A DNA stretch of 64,000 nucleotides from Gammaproteobacteria bacterium (GTDB lineage: Bacteria; Pseudomonadota; Gammaproteobacteria; Competibacterales; Competibacteraceae), in assembly GCA_024235095.1 (NCBI GenBank), contig JACKNC010000001.1:2021501-2085500 (forward strand), written 5' to 3'. Both the position numbers and the translations under genes were made by a program. Position 1 is the first letter of the stretch, and the number at the start of each line of letters is the position of its first letter. The notes under the pieces were generated by a model. The model had not been told where the DNA came from. It ran no database searches and saw only the letters and a program-made list of their open reading frames with translations. Below are positions 35,779 to 44,552 of this stretch, piece after piece.

Positions 35779-36903
35779 ATGGCCAAACGCGACTACTACG
35801 AAATCCTCAATGTGGCTCACAACGCCAGTGAGGCGGAAATCAAGCAAGCCTATCGACGGCTGGCAATGAAGCACCATCCCGACCGGAACCCCGGCGACAA
35901 GGTGTCCGAAGAACACTTCAAGGAAGCCAAGGAAGCGTATGAAATACTGAGTGACGCCCGCAAACGGGCGGCTTATGACCAATTTGGCCACGCGGGCGTG
36001 GACGGTTCGGCGGGTGGCGGATTTGGAGGCGGTCCGGCTGATCTGGGTGATATTTTTGGGGGCGTGTTCCGCGACATTTTCGGCGGGATGCGCGGCGGTA
36101 GCCAGAGCTATCGCGGTTCGGATCTTCGCTACACCCTGGATTTAACGCTGGAGGAGGCTGTCTTCGGCACGACCGCTAAAATTCGCGTACCGACCCTGGT
36201 GACTTGCGCAAGTTGCGCGGGCAACGGCGCCAAACCGGGTACAAAGCCGACGACCTGTCCCACTTGCCGGGGTGTCGGCCAAGTGCGCATGCAGCAAGGC
36301 TTCTTCTCAATCCAGCAGACCTGTCCGCGCTGTCAGGGGCGCGGCACGATCATCCCCGAACCCTGCGAAACCTGTCGCGGCAGTGGCCGGGTCGAGGAAC
36401 AGAAAACGTTGTCGGTCAAGGTGCCAGCGGGTGTTGATAATGGCGACCGTATCCGGTTGGCTGGCGAGGGCGAGGCGGGGGAGAGTGGCGGACCGCCCGG
36501 TGATCTGTATGTGCAGATTCGCGTCAAGCCGCATCCCATCTTTACCCGCGAAGATAACGACCTGTATTGCGAAGTACCGATCAGTTTTACCACGGCGGCG
36601 CTGGGCGGCGAACTGGAAGCGCCTACCCTGGATGGTCGTATCAACCTGAAAATCCCCTCGGAGACCCAGACCAGCAAGGTATTCCGCTTGCGCGGCAAAG
36701 GTGTGCGGCCAGTGCGCGGCGGCGCGACCGGCGATCTATTGTGTCGCGTGGTGGTGGAAACGCCGGTGAATTTGACGAAAGAACAGAAAGAGTTGTTGCA
36801 ACAGTTCGCCGAAACCATGCAGGCTGGCGGCAAGCAGCACGCACCGCAGGAAGGCAGTTGGCTGGATGGGGTGAAGAAGTTCTTCGAAGAAATGAAATTC
36901 TGA
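35779..36903 (+). CDS. dnaJ: Co-chaperone DnaJ
   Basis: DnaJ stimulates the DnaK ATPase and presents substrates. The 374-residue protein has a J domain with KHHPDRNPG, a Gly/Phe-rich region (GGGFGGGPADLGDIFGG) and four zinc-finger repeats (CASCAGNG, CPTCRGVG, CPRCQGRG, CETCRGSG), then the C-terminal substrate domain. All DnaJ type-I elements are present at normal length. Confidence 0.97.
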   Translation: MAKRDYYEILNVAHNASEAEIKQAYRRLAMKHHPDRNPGDKVSEEHFKEAKEAYEILSDARKRAAYDQFGHAGVDGSAGGGFGGGPADLGDIFGGVFRDIFGGMRGGSQSYRGSDLRYTLDLTLEEAVFGTTAKIRVPTLVTCASCAGNGAKPGTKPTTCPTCRGVGQVRMQQGFFSIQQTCPRCQGRGTIIPEPCETCRGSGRVEEQKTLSVKVPAGVDNGDRIRLAGEGEAGESGGPPGDLYVQIRVKPHPIFTREDNDLYCEVPISFTTAALGGELEAPTLDGRINLKIPSETQTSKVFRLRGKGVRPVRGGATGDLLCRVVVETPVNLTKEQKELLQQFAETMQAGGKQHAPQEGSWLDGVKKFFEEMKF

Positions 36904-36989
36904 AAAGCTTAAAAAGCGGCTTTTAGCGAAGTTGCGCCGCCTTGACGGGAGTTGATCGCCCCATGGTCTTGCGATGCCAGGGAATTTGA

Positions 36990-37952
36990 TTGCTTGCAAA
37001 TACCGCCGCCATGCCAGCTATCGCGACCTTTAATGTCTGCAATCTGAGTGCGGATGCGCTGCCCGAGCGGTTAGCGCGCCTGGGTGCGGTTATCCTTCGC
37101 GATCTGAGCGCGCCCGACATCGTGGCCTTGCAGGAAATTATGGCGGAAGGCCCGATCTTGCCGAATGGTCAAGCGCCTGCCGATGCGGCGTATCAGGCAT
37201 TGATCGCCGCGATCGAAGCGGACGGCGGTCCCCGCTACGCTTTCCGGGAAATTCCGCCGCTGGCGGGTCAGGATGGAGGCATGGCCGGCGCCAATATCCG
37301 GGTGGGTCTCCTGTTCAATCCTGCGCGAGTCGATTTTCCTGACCGAGGCCACGCCGGTCCCACGGATAGCGTGGGCATTCGCTATCGTGGTCTTCAACCC
37401 AGCCTGACGCTTAATCCCGGACGCATTGCCCCCCAACATCCTGCCTTCGCCGGTGACGAGAGCCACCACTGGGCGCCCAGTCGCAAGGCGTTGGTAGCGG
37501 AATTCGTGGTTCGAGGCACGCGGGTGTTCGTGATCGTTTGTCATTTCAAATCGATGCGCTCGACCACTCGCCGCGAGGAAGATTATGCCAAGAAACAGCG
37601 TCACGCTCAGGCTGAAATCATCCACAGCTTTGCCGCTGATCTGCTGGTCTGCGATCCGCAGGCGGCTATTGTACTATTGGGCGATTTGAATGACGTACCG
37701 GGTTCCAGAACCCTGAAGCTGCTGAAAGGCCAACTGTTTCACAATTTGCTGGACGACCTGCCGCGTGGGCAATGTTATACCCGTCGGCATGGCGGCAAAC
37801 CTCAGGCGCTGGACCATATTCTGATCAGTCCTGCATTGCGGCGCGGAGCCATCGCGCGCATTCCTCATCACTATAGCGATGCGGCGCCAGGCCAAGAACC
37901 AGCCAGCGATCACGATCCGGTGGTGGCGGAATTGCCGGCGCTGGATATTTAG
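36990..37952 (+). CDS. Endonuclease/exonuclease/phosphatase-fold protein
   Basis: A 320-residue EEP-superfamily enzyme. Early ATFNVCNLS and IVALQEI give the metal-binding Asn and Glu; a later FVIVCHFKS, LLGDLNDVPG and the C-terminal SDHDPVVAE provide the catalytic Asp, Asn and His. Substrate not predictable (nuclease or phosphoesterase). The frame opens with TTG at 36990 behind AGGGAA; ATG at 37011 (MPAIATFN) is the other choice and matches the domain start better. No signal peptide. Confidence 0.8.
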   Translation: MLANTAAMPAIATFNVCNLSADALPERLARLGAVILRDLSAPDIVALQEIMAEGPILPNGQAPADAAYQALIAAIEADGGPRYAFREIPPLAGQDGGMAGANIRVGLLFNPARVDFPDRGHAGPTDSVGIRYRGLQPSLTLNPGRIAPQHPAFAGDESHHWAPSRKALVAEFVVRGTRVFVIVCHFKSMRSTTRREEDYAKKQRHAQAEIIHSFAADLLVCDPQAAIVLLGDLNDVPGSRTLKLLKGQLFHNLLDDLPRGQCYTRRHGGKPQALDHILISPALRRGAIARIPHHYSDAAPGQEPASDHDPVVAELPALDI

Positions 37953-37964
37953 CGAATAGCGAAT

Positions 37965-37992
37965 AAAAAAGGCCGCCGTTTTAACGACGACC
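37965..37992 (-). terminator. Intrinsic terminator after phaC
   Basis: On the minus strand a nine-base stem GGTCGTCGT / ACGGCGGCC (two G-U pairs) is followed by TTTTTT (complement of 37965-37970). It lies 85 bases past the phaC stop. On the plus strand the stem would contain C-A mismatches, so it serves the minus strand. Confidence 0.75.
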
Positions 37993-38076
37993 CTTTCTTC
38001 GATGGCGTCAGCCAGGGCGGCTGACGTTTCGTTCATCCACCCTGCGCATCAACCACTGATGACTACTGGCCACTCA

Positions 38077-39897
38077 TCACTTAGCCAGCCGCAGCTTCAC
38101 ATACGAACCTGGGCCATCCTCAATAACCGGCAGCTTACCGGTTCCCGGCACCCGGGCCGGCACCTTTTCGCCCGAGTTCTTGCTCAGCCACTTGTACCAG
38201 TCCGGCCACCAGGAGCCTTCCGTCTGCTTGGCTTCCTTCAGCCATTCGTCGGGGTCGGCCACATGCTGTTTGGTGTTGGTCCAGTAGAAATACTTGTTGG
38301 CCGCTGGTGGATTGATCGGGCCGGCGATATGGCCGGAGCCGCTCAGCACAAACCGCACCGGACCACCAAGCATGAGCGTACCCGCATAATTGGACTTCCA
38401 CGGTGAGATGTGATCTTCAATTGCCGAGAGGAAATAGGTCGGCACCTTGATCTGGGTGAGATCAATGGGCGTGCCCAGCAGGGAAATGCCGCCGGGATCT
38501 TTCAGCCGGTTATGCTGATAGAAGTTGCGTAGATAAAAACTGTGCATCTTCGCCGGCATCCGCGTGGAATCCGAATTCCAGTACAACAGATCGAAGGGGA
38601 AGGGATCCTTGCCCAGCAGGTAGTTGTTGATGAAGAACGACCACATCAGATCATTGGCGCGCAACATGCTGAAAGTCGTCGCCATCTCGCTGCCGTCGAG
38701 ATAGCCCTTGACCGCCATGCGCTTCTCCAGCGAGGCAATTTGTTCTTCCTCAATGAAGACTTCCAGTTCGCCCGGCTGCGAGAAATCGAGCATCGTGGTC
38801 AGATGCGTGCCTGAATTGATGCGCGGTGTGCCTTTGGCCGCCAGATAAGCATTGGTGATGCCCAGCAACGTACCGCCCAGGCAGTAACCCAGCGCATTCA
38901 CTTCACTTTCACCGGTCGCCTGTTCAATCGCGTCCAGCGCGGCCAGCGGACCGTCCTTTAAATAATCCTCAAAACCCTTTTCGGCCATCTTCTCGTCCGG
39001 GTTGATCCAGGACATCAGAAATACCGTGAAACCCTGATCAACCGCCCATTTGATCAGAGAATTCTTGGGTCGCAAGTCCATGATGTAGAACTTGTTAATC
39101 CACGGCGGGAAGATCAGCAGCGGCTTCTTGAAGACTTCGGGCGTACTGGGATCGTACTGGAGAAGCTGCATCATCTCGTTCTGATAGACGACCTTGCCAG
39201 GCGTAGTGGCGACATTTTTACCCAGTTCGAAGGCATTCAGATCGGTCATCCGAATATTGAGTTTGCCCTTGCCGCGCTCGAGGTCATCGAGCATGTTCTT
39301 CAGACCGTTGATCAGGTTCTCGCCGCCGGATTCAATGGTGGTGCGCAGCACTTCAGGATTAGTCATCACGAAATTGCTGGGCGACATGGCGTCGATGAAC
39401 TGGCGGGTATAGAATTGGAGCTTCTTCTTGGTCTTTTCGTCGAACCCTTCGACGTTAGCCACTATGTCCTGTATCCAACCGGCGGTCAGCAGGTAGGATT
39501 GCTTGATATAGGAGAACAGAGCGTTGTCCTGCCAATCGTCGTGCTTGAAGCGCTTGTCGCCCTTCGGCTCACGGATAACCGCCTCCATGGGTTGTTGACT
39601 GAACATGGCAGGCACGGCTTTCTGCCACAGATCCATATAGTTCTGCCACAGGGACGTCTGCGCCTGCATCAGCTTGGCGGGATCCGCCATGATCTTCTGG
39701 GTCAATTCCATGAAGGACCGCGCCAGGGCCATGGTGTCCTGCAGGTCATATTTACCGTCGGTACCCTGACGGTTCATGAATTCCTTGACGATAACCTGAC
39801 TTTTTTCAGCAATATGATTAAAGAGCTGCGTCATTTGCGCTGGATCAGGCATCTTTACTTCAGGCATTTTCAGTTCGGGACTTTTTTGCTCGGCCAT
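38077..39897 (-). CDS. phaC: Class I poly(3-hydroxyalkanoate) synthase
   Basis: PhaC polymerises hydroxyacyl-CoA into polyhydroxyalkanoate at the granule surface. The 606-residue length and single-subunit layout fit class I (R. eutropha type). The lipase-like box is GYCLGG with Cys339 as nucleophile; the acidic catalytic residue is in IEDHISPW and the histidine in SGSGHIAGPINPP. The N-terminal 100 residues are the variable domain. phaA, phaB and phaR are not in the window. The phasin gene is 169 bases upstream on the same strand. Confidence 0.96.
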   Translation of the reverse strand: MAEQKSPELKMPEVKMPDPAQMTQLFNHIAEKSQVIVKEFMNRQGTDGKYDLQDTMALARSFMELTQKIMADPAKLMQAQTSLWQNYMDLWQKAVPAMFSQQPMEAVIREPKGDKRFKHDDWQDNALFSYIKQSYLLTAGWIQDIVANVEGFDEKTKKKLQFYTRQFIDAMSPSNFVMTNPEVLRTTIESGGENLINGLKNMLDDLERGKGKLNIRMTDLNAFELGKNVATTPGKVVYQNEMMQLLQYDPSTPEVFKKPLLIFPPWINKFYIMDLRPKNSLIKWAVDQGFTVFLMSWINPDEKMAEKGFEDYLKDGPLAALDAIEQATGESEVNALGYCLGGTLLGITNAYLAAKGTPRINSGTHLTTMLDFSQPGELEVFIEEEQIASLEKRMAVKGYLDGSEMATTFSMLRANDLMWSFFINNYLLGKDPFPFDLLYWNSDSTRMPAKMHSFYLRNFYQHNRLKDPGGISLLGTPIDLTQIKVPTYFLSAIEDHISPWKSNYAGTLMLGGPVRFVLSGSGHIAGPINPPAANKYFYWTNTKQHVADPDEWLKEAKQTEGSWWPDWYKWLSKNSGEKVPARVPGTGKLPVIEDGPGSYVKLRLAK

Positions 39898-39989
39898 GCA
39901 TCGTTCCTCATCAGTTATGGTGGTTCGCTTAAATCACTTTTATTCTAGCTTATGTTGCATCCCTAACGTCAGCCGTGCGAACCAAAACC

Positions 39990-40038
39990 TGAAAAACAAT
40001 CGGACAGGCCACCACGGAGATTCCGCGAGGGCCTGCCC
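39990..40038 (-). terminator. Intrinsic terminator after the phasin gene
   Basis: A nine-base stem GGGCAGGCC / GGCCTGTCC (complements of 40030-40038 and 40002-40010) with an internal second hairpin in its loop is followed on the minus strand by GATTGTTTTTC. It separates the abundant phasin message from phaC, allowing phasin to be made in excess. Confidence 0.7.
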
Positions 40039-40066
40039 ACTCTGACATATAGCGTGAGGAGTCGCC

Positions 40067-40528
40067 TTACTTGGGGGCAACCAGCGACTTGAGTTCCTGC
40101 AAGCTTTCGGTCACGCGCTTGTTGATAATGGCGAAGGCGTCGGTATTGGACTTGTTCACCATTTCGGCCAGTTCGCGCATGTTGGCCAGCGCCTGCTCAA
40201 AAGCCTTGCGCGCCACTTCAGCCTGCTTGGTGCCCATTTCCTGTGGGTTACCGGCGCTGGAGAGCTGCTGGGCGATGGTCGACACTTCGTTCATGGCTTG
40301 GCTCAGGATTTCCGCCTGACGCTGGGCAACGGCTTGCATACCCTGCACGGCAGCCTGATTCGCCGCGGTCAGCGCTTCAATATTCTTGCGCTGGGCATCC
40401 ATGATCGCTTGCATATCGAAGCCAGGAATCTTCATGTCGCCGAGCATCTTGGTGACGTCGAATTTGCTCATATCGAACTTGCTGAAATCGACGTTGGCGA
40501 ATGGATTGAAGGGGTTGGGGGTAGACAT
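40067..40528 (-). CDS. Phasin-family granule protein
   Basis: Phasins coat PHA granules. The 153-residue protein is largely helical and amphipathic, with the family stretch NIEALTAANQAAVQGMQAVA and the later ARKAFEQALANMRELAEM. The start at 40528 (MSTPNPFNPFANVDFSKFD) has GAGGAG nine bases away; an in-frame start at 40609 lies inside the operator-like region and is unlikely. The N-terminus repeats F-D-(M/V)-x-K units (DFSKFDMSKFDVTK). It sits upstream of phaC on the same strand. Confidence 0.9.
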   Translation of the reverse strand: MSTPNPFNPFANVDFSKFDMSKFDVTKMLGDMKIPGFDMQAIMDAQRKNIEALTAANQAAVQGMQAVAQRQAEILSQAMNEVSTIAQQLSSAGNPQEMGTKQAEVARKAFEQALANMRELAEMVNKSNTDAFAIINKRVTESLQELKSLVAPK

Positions 40529-40664
40529 GAGGGTTTCTCCTCTCAAGTGAATGACCAAGTTAAAAAGTTTGTTTTTTGTGCAATGCAGCACGATGGGTGT
40601 ATTTTGCATACTGCAAAGCCAGTGTCAACTCTTTTTTTGCAGTGCAGCATTATTTTTTGCCCCA
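40529..40664 (-). promoter_or_regulatory. Phasin promoter with TGCA-rich operator-like repeats
   Basis: On the minus strand, TTGACA (complement of 40623-40628) and CAAAAT (complement of 40601-40606), 16 bases apart, form a candidate promoter. A perfect palindrome TTTGCA-TAC-TGCAAA (40603-40617) overlaps its -10 and spacer. Two near-identical direct repeats (40572-40590 and 40632-40649), each a T-run followed by TGCA and GCA units, flank it 60 bases apart. PhaR-type repressors in PHA-forming bacteria bind TGC-rich sites before phasin genes, so these are likely operators; that is inference. Confidence 0.55.
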
Positions 40665-43316
40665 TTATTTTACTCCCAGGCTTTTAGCGGCAATTTCATA
40701 GACATCTGGTGACAGTTCCGGCGTCGCCAGCACCCGCTCCAACGCATGGCGCATCCCTTCTTGACGCACCGGGTCGTAATGACGCCAGCGGGTGAACGCT
40801 CCCATCAGCCGCGCCGCGATTTGCGGGTTGAAAGTGTTCAAGGTCAATGCCTGGTCAGTTAGAAAAGTATAGCCGCTGCTATCAGCAGCGTGAAAATGAA
40901 TGGGGTTCGCCTGACAGAAAGCGCCAATTAGCGCCCGCACCTTGTTGGGATTGCGCAAGTTAAAGGCCTCGTGCGCCATAAGCTGCTGAACCCGGTCCAA
41001 TGTGCCGGGCTGGCGGGAGGTCGCCTGTAGAGTCAGCCATTTGTCGACGACCAGGGGTTCATTGCGCCAACGGTTGTAGAACACGGCCAGCGCATCATGC
41101 CGTTCGGGTCCGGCGCTGTTGACCAGCGGCGTTAATGCTCCAAGCTGATCGGTCATGTTGCGGGCGGTGTGGAATTGTTCGAGGCAGCGGGTCCGTAACT
41201 CAGGCTCCTCCAGCTGCATCAAATAATCCAGGCAGATGTTCTTCAGCGCCCGCTGACCCATAGCGGCGGCGTCAATGCGATAGCCTTCCTGCTCGCGGGC
41301 ATGCAGGGTTTCGTAGGCCGTCAGCAATGGGTCGCGCAAGCGTTCCGCGAGGGCGCGCTGGACAAAGCGCCGGGCCATGTGAATGCCATCCACATCCACC
41401 ACCGTCATCTGCTCCGCCAGCCAGGTTTCGCCAGGTAAGCTTAAAACCTGGGCTAACAGCGCCGGATCCGCCCCGGAATTTAGCGCGTGACCAAAAGTGG
41501 CGCTGAAAGATTCCGGTAGCCTCTTGGCCTGTCCCTGTTGGCGATCCTCGACCAGCGCCAGAATGAGACGAGTTGCCAGGGTCTGGCTAGCATCCCAGCG
41601 GTTGAAATCATCGCTGTCATACGCCAGTCGGAAGCGCAGGTCATCGTCGCTTTCGGCGCTGTTCATTTTCACCGGCGCGGAAAAGCCCCGCAGCAGCGAG
41701 GGAACTGGTCGCGCGGGAATATTGATGAAATGAAAGACGTGTTCCATTTCACGCAGTTCCAACACCCGGTTCATTCCCTGCGGCTCCTGCTCCCCAGCGA
41801 GTTGTAAGGGCAGGTCGCGCCCATCTGCGTCCAACAAACCCATCGCTAACGGGATGTGAAACGGTTCCTTATGCGCTTGGTCGGAAGTGGGCGGACAGGA
41901 CTGCCGAATGGTCAATGTATAACGACGGGCATCGGGATCGTAGGCGTCGCTTACCATCAGTTCTGGCGTACCGGACTGACTGTACCAGCGCTTGAACTGG
42001 GTGAAATCAGCGCCATTCGCATCGGCGATGGCGGCGGCAAAATCGTCACAGGTCACCGCCTGCCCGTCGTGGCGCTGGAAGTAGAGGTTCATGCCACGCC
42101 GGAAACCTTCCCGGCCCAGCAAGGTTTGCATCATGCGGATGACCTCGGCGCCTTTGTTGTAGACGGTGACGGTATAAAAATTGTTGATCTCGATATAGGA
42201 ATCCGGTCGCACCGGATGCGCCATTGGCCCGACGTCCTGCGGGAACTGACTGCTGCGCAGGATGCGGACATCCTCAATGCGCTTGACCCCGTGCGAACCA
42301 AGATCGCTGGAAAATTCCTGATCGCGGAATACGGTTAACCCTTCCTTGAGGCTGAGCTGGAACCAGTCGCGGCAGGTGACCCGGTTGCCGGTCCAGTTGT
42401 GAAAGTATTCGTGACCGATCACGCCCAGGATGCCTTGATAGTCGGCGTCGGTCGCGGTTTCCGGCTTGGCCAGCACATATTTGGTGTTGAAAATGTTAAG
42501 CCCCTTGTTTTCCATGGCCCCCATATTGAAATCGCCCACCGCTACAATCATGTAGAGATCGAGGTCATATTCCAGGCCGAAGCGCTCCTCGTCCCAGGCC
42601 ATCGCCTGCTTGAGGGAATACATGGCGTGTTCGCACTGGTCGATGTTTTCCGGCTCCACATAAATATGTAGCGCAATCTGGCGTCCCGAACGGGTGGTAA
42701 ACTGATCTTCGACCGCTGCCAGATGTCCCGCGACCAAGGCGAATAAATAACAGGGCTTGGGAAAGGGATCATGCCAGGTCGCCCAGTGGCGACCGTCGGT
42801 CAGTTCGCCATGATCAACAAGATTACCGTTCGACAGCAATACCGGGCAGCGGCTTTGGTCTGCAACGATTGTGGTGGTAAAAACGGCCATGACATCCGGG
42901 CGATCAAGAAAATAGGTGATGCGGCGAAAACCCTCGGCTTCGCATTGGGTGCAAAAATTGCCGCTGGATTGGTAGAGACCCTCCAACGCCGCGTTGTCCT
43001 GAGGGCGAATGCGGGTCACGGCTGTCAATTCAAACTCGGCGGGCGGATCCAGCAGCGTCAAAGAATCAGCGTCGAGTTGGTAACGGTTGGCGTCGACTGG
43101 CAATCCGTTGAGTTCCAGCGCCATCAATTCCAGGTGTTGACCGTTCAGCGCCAGGGGCGCGCCGGCGGGCGCACCCTCAGCGCGGATAATATGCAATTGG
43201 GAACGCACGATAGTGAAGTCTTCGCCCAGTTCAAACCGCAAGGCAATTTCTGGAATGCGGTAGCAGGGTGGGGCGTAATCCTTGAGATAGGTAGTCTTGG
43301 GAATTTGGTTTGACAT
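40665..43316 (-). CDS. pepN: Aminopeptidase N
   Basis: M1-family zinc aminopeptidase of 883 residues, the major broad-specificity aminopeptidase of gammaproteobacteria. The exopeptidase motif GAMEN is at 266-270, zinc-binding HEYFH at 302-306 with the third ligand Glu325 in LKEGL. Length, N-terminus (KTTYLKDYAPP) and C-terminal helical domain match E. coli PepN. Cytoplasmic. Stand-alone gene on the minus strand, ending at the phasin control region. Confidence 0.97.
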   Translation of the reverse strand: MSNQIPKTTYLKDYAPPCYRIPEIALRFELGEDFTIVRSQLHIIRAEGAPAGAPLALNGQHLELMALELNGLPVDANRYQLDADSLTLLDPPAEFELTAVTRIRPQDNAALEGLYQSSGNFCTQCEAEGFRRITYFLDRPDVMAVFTTTIVADQSRCPVLLSNGNLVDHGELTDGRHWATWHDPFPKPCYLFALVAGHLAAVEDQFTTRSGRQIALHIYVEPENIDQCEHAMYSLKQAMAWDEERFGLEYDLDLYMIVAVGDFNMGAMENKGLNIFNTKYVLAKPETATDADYQGILGVIGHEYFHNWTGNRVTCRDWFQLSLKEGLTVFRDQEFSSDLGSHGVKRIEDVRILRSSQFPQDVGPMAHPVRPDSYIEINNFYTVTVYNKGAEVIRMMQTLLGREGFRRGMNLYFQRHDGQAVTCDDFAAAIADANGADFTQFKRWYSQSGTPELMVSDAYDPDARRYTLTIRQSCPPTSDQAHKEPFHIPLAMGLLDADGRDLPLQLAGEQEPQGMNRVLELREMEHVFHFINIPARPVPSLLRGFSAPVKMNSAESDDDLRFRLAYDSDDFNRWDASQTLATRLILALVEDRQQGQAKRLPESFSATFGHALNSGADPALLAQVLSLPGETWLAEQMTVVDVDGIHMARRFVQRALAERLRDPLLTAYETLHAREQEGYRIDAAAMGQRALKNICLDYLMQLEEPELRTRCLEQFHTARNMTDQLGALTPLVNSAGPERHDALAVFYNRWRNEPLVVDKWLTLQATSRQPGTLDRVQQLMAHEAFNLRNPNKVRALIGAFCQANPIHFHAADSSGYTFLTDQALTLNTFNPQIAARLMGAFTRWRHYDPVRQEGMRHALERVLATPELSPDVYEIAAKSLGVK

Positions 43317-43509
43317 GAGGTTGCTTTTGCATTGGAGAAAAGGACATGAAATGCTTGGAGGACAGACTGTCAGATTTGTTCGGGATTTGATTCAATCAGG
43401 GCGGTTCTGATCCAACTTGCTGCACTCGTTAAATAGAGCCAAGTTCACGATTGATCAAATTCATTACAAAACAGATAAAATTCACTGAATACCGCTAGGA
43501 GATGAATGC

Positions 43510-44484
43510 ATGATTCCAAGGCCGATTTACGAAGTTCTGCCGTATGCTTACATGCTGGTCGGGGCATTCGCGATCATCAGTATCGATATCATTGTCGCCA
43601 AGGTCTGTGGACTTATTCTTATAATTCTTGGAGGGTTTATCTATCAAACCAGAAGGCGCTATCGCCACCGAAAAATGCGACTTGAGGATATGAAAGGCGC
43701 CAAGGCCCGCGCTAAAAAGACATTCGGCGGCGGCAGGCAGGATACCTTGAAATCCCAGCAGGATTTCCAGAAAGGCGAGGACTGCTTCGAACAGGGCGAT
43801 TATTCGGAGGCGGTGAAGTGGTACCTGAAAGCTGCTGAGCAGGGTAATAGCTCAGCTCAGGTCAATTTGGGCGCGATGCACGCCGAGGGCTGGGGAACGC
43901 CTCGGGATTTCCAGGAAGCGCTGTTCTGGTATCGCGCAGCGGCCCAGCAGGGAGACGCCGTCGCTTTTTTTAATCTGGGGGTCATGTATGTCGAGGGCCA
44001 GGGTGTGCCGCGCGATCTTCAGGAAGCGCTTAAATGTTATCGGAAAGCAGCGGATCAAGGCAATGCGCTGGCCCAATTCAACCTGGGAATGATGTACGAA
44101 CAGGATGACGATGCGCTGTCTCTTCAGGAAGCTGTTAGCTGGTATCGAAAAGCGTCTGAACAGGACTACGCGCCGGCGCAGGTTAACCTGGCGGTGATGT
44201 ATGTCGAAGGGCGAGGCGTCCCGCAGGATATGTTGGAAGCGTTAAAGTGGTATCAAAAGGCTGCTGCGCAGGATTATGCGCCGGCTCAGTTCAATCTCGG
44301 GGTCATGTATTTTCAAGGCCAGGAAGGCATACCCAAGGATCTGGGCATGGCCTATGTCTGGTTTTACCGGTCAGCAGATCAAGGGGATGAGGATGCCCGG
44401 ATCATGCGGGACAAGGTCGCAAGTCGTTTAACATCCGAGCAAAGAACCCATGCCCAGGAACTTTTGCAAGTGCTAGTTGAATAA
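43510..44484 (+). CDS. Membrane-anchored Sel1-repeat protein
   Basis: A 324-residue protein. Two adjacent N-terminal hydrophobic segments (about 8-50) are followed by a basic stretch (RRRYRHRK), so the rest should face the cytoplasm. From about 85 to 310 there are six Sel1-like units, each built on A-Q-x-N-L-G-x-M-(Y/H)-x-E-G-x-G-(V/T)-P-(R/Q)-D and W-Y-(R/Q)-K-A-A. Such arrays are protein-interaction scaffolds. AGGAG precedes the start. It runs tail to tail into the TerD-protease gene. Confidence 0.85.
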   Translation: MIPRPIYEVLPYAYMLVGAFAIISIDIIVAKVCGLILIILGGFIYQTRRRYRHRKMRLEDMKGAKARAKKTFGGGRQDTLKSQQDFQKGEDCFEQGDYSEAVKWYLKAAEQGNSSAQVNLGAMHAEGWGTPRDFQEALFWYRAAAQQGDAVAFFNLGVMYVEGQGVPRDLQEALKCYRKAADQGNALAQFNLGMMYEQDDDALSLQEAVSWYRKASEQDYAPAQVNLAVMYVEGRGVPQDMLEALKWYQKAAAQDYAPAQFNLGVMYFQGQEGIPKDLGMAYVWFYRSADQGDEDARIMRDKVASRLTSEQRTHAQELLQVLVE

Positions 44485-44552
44485 TACTGTTTCTTAACGG
44501 AAATTGAGCGGTTGTAAGCGATATGATCATGAGACTGAATCAGCGTCAACGA

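Noticed and set aside
36900..36930. AAAAGC ... GCTTTT stem after dnaJ
   Set aside because: Six weak pairs and no T-run; not enough to call a terminator.
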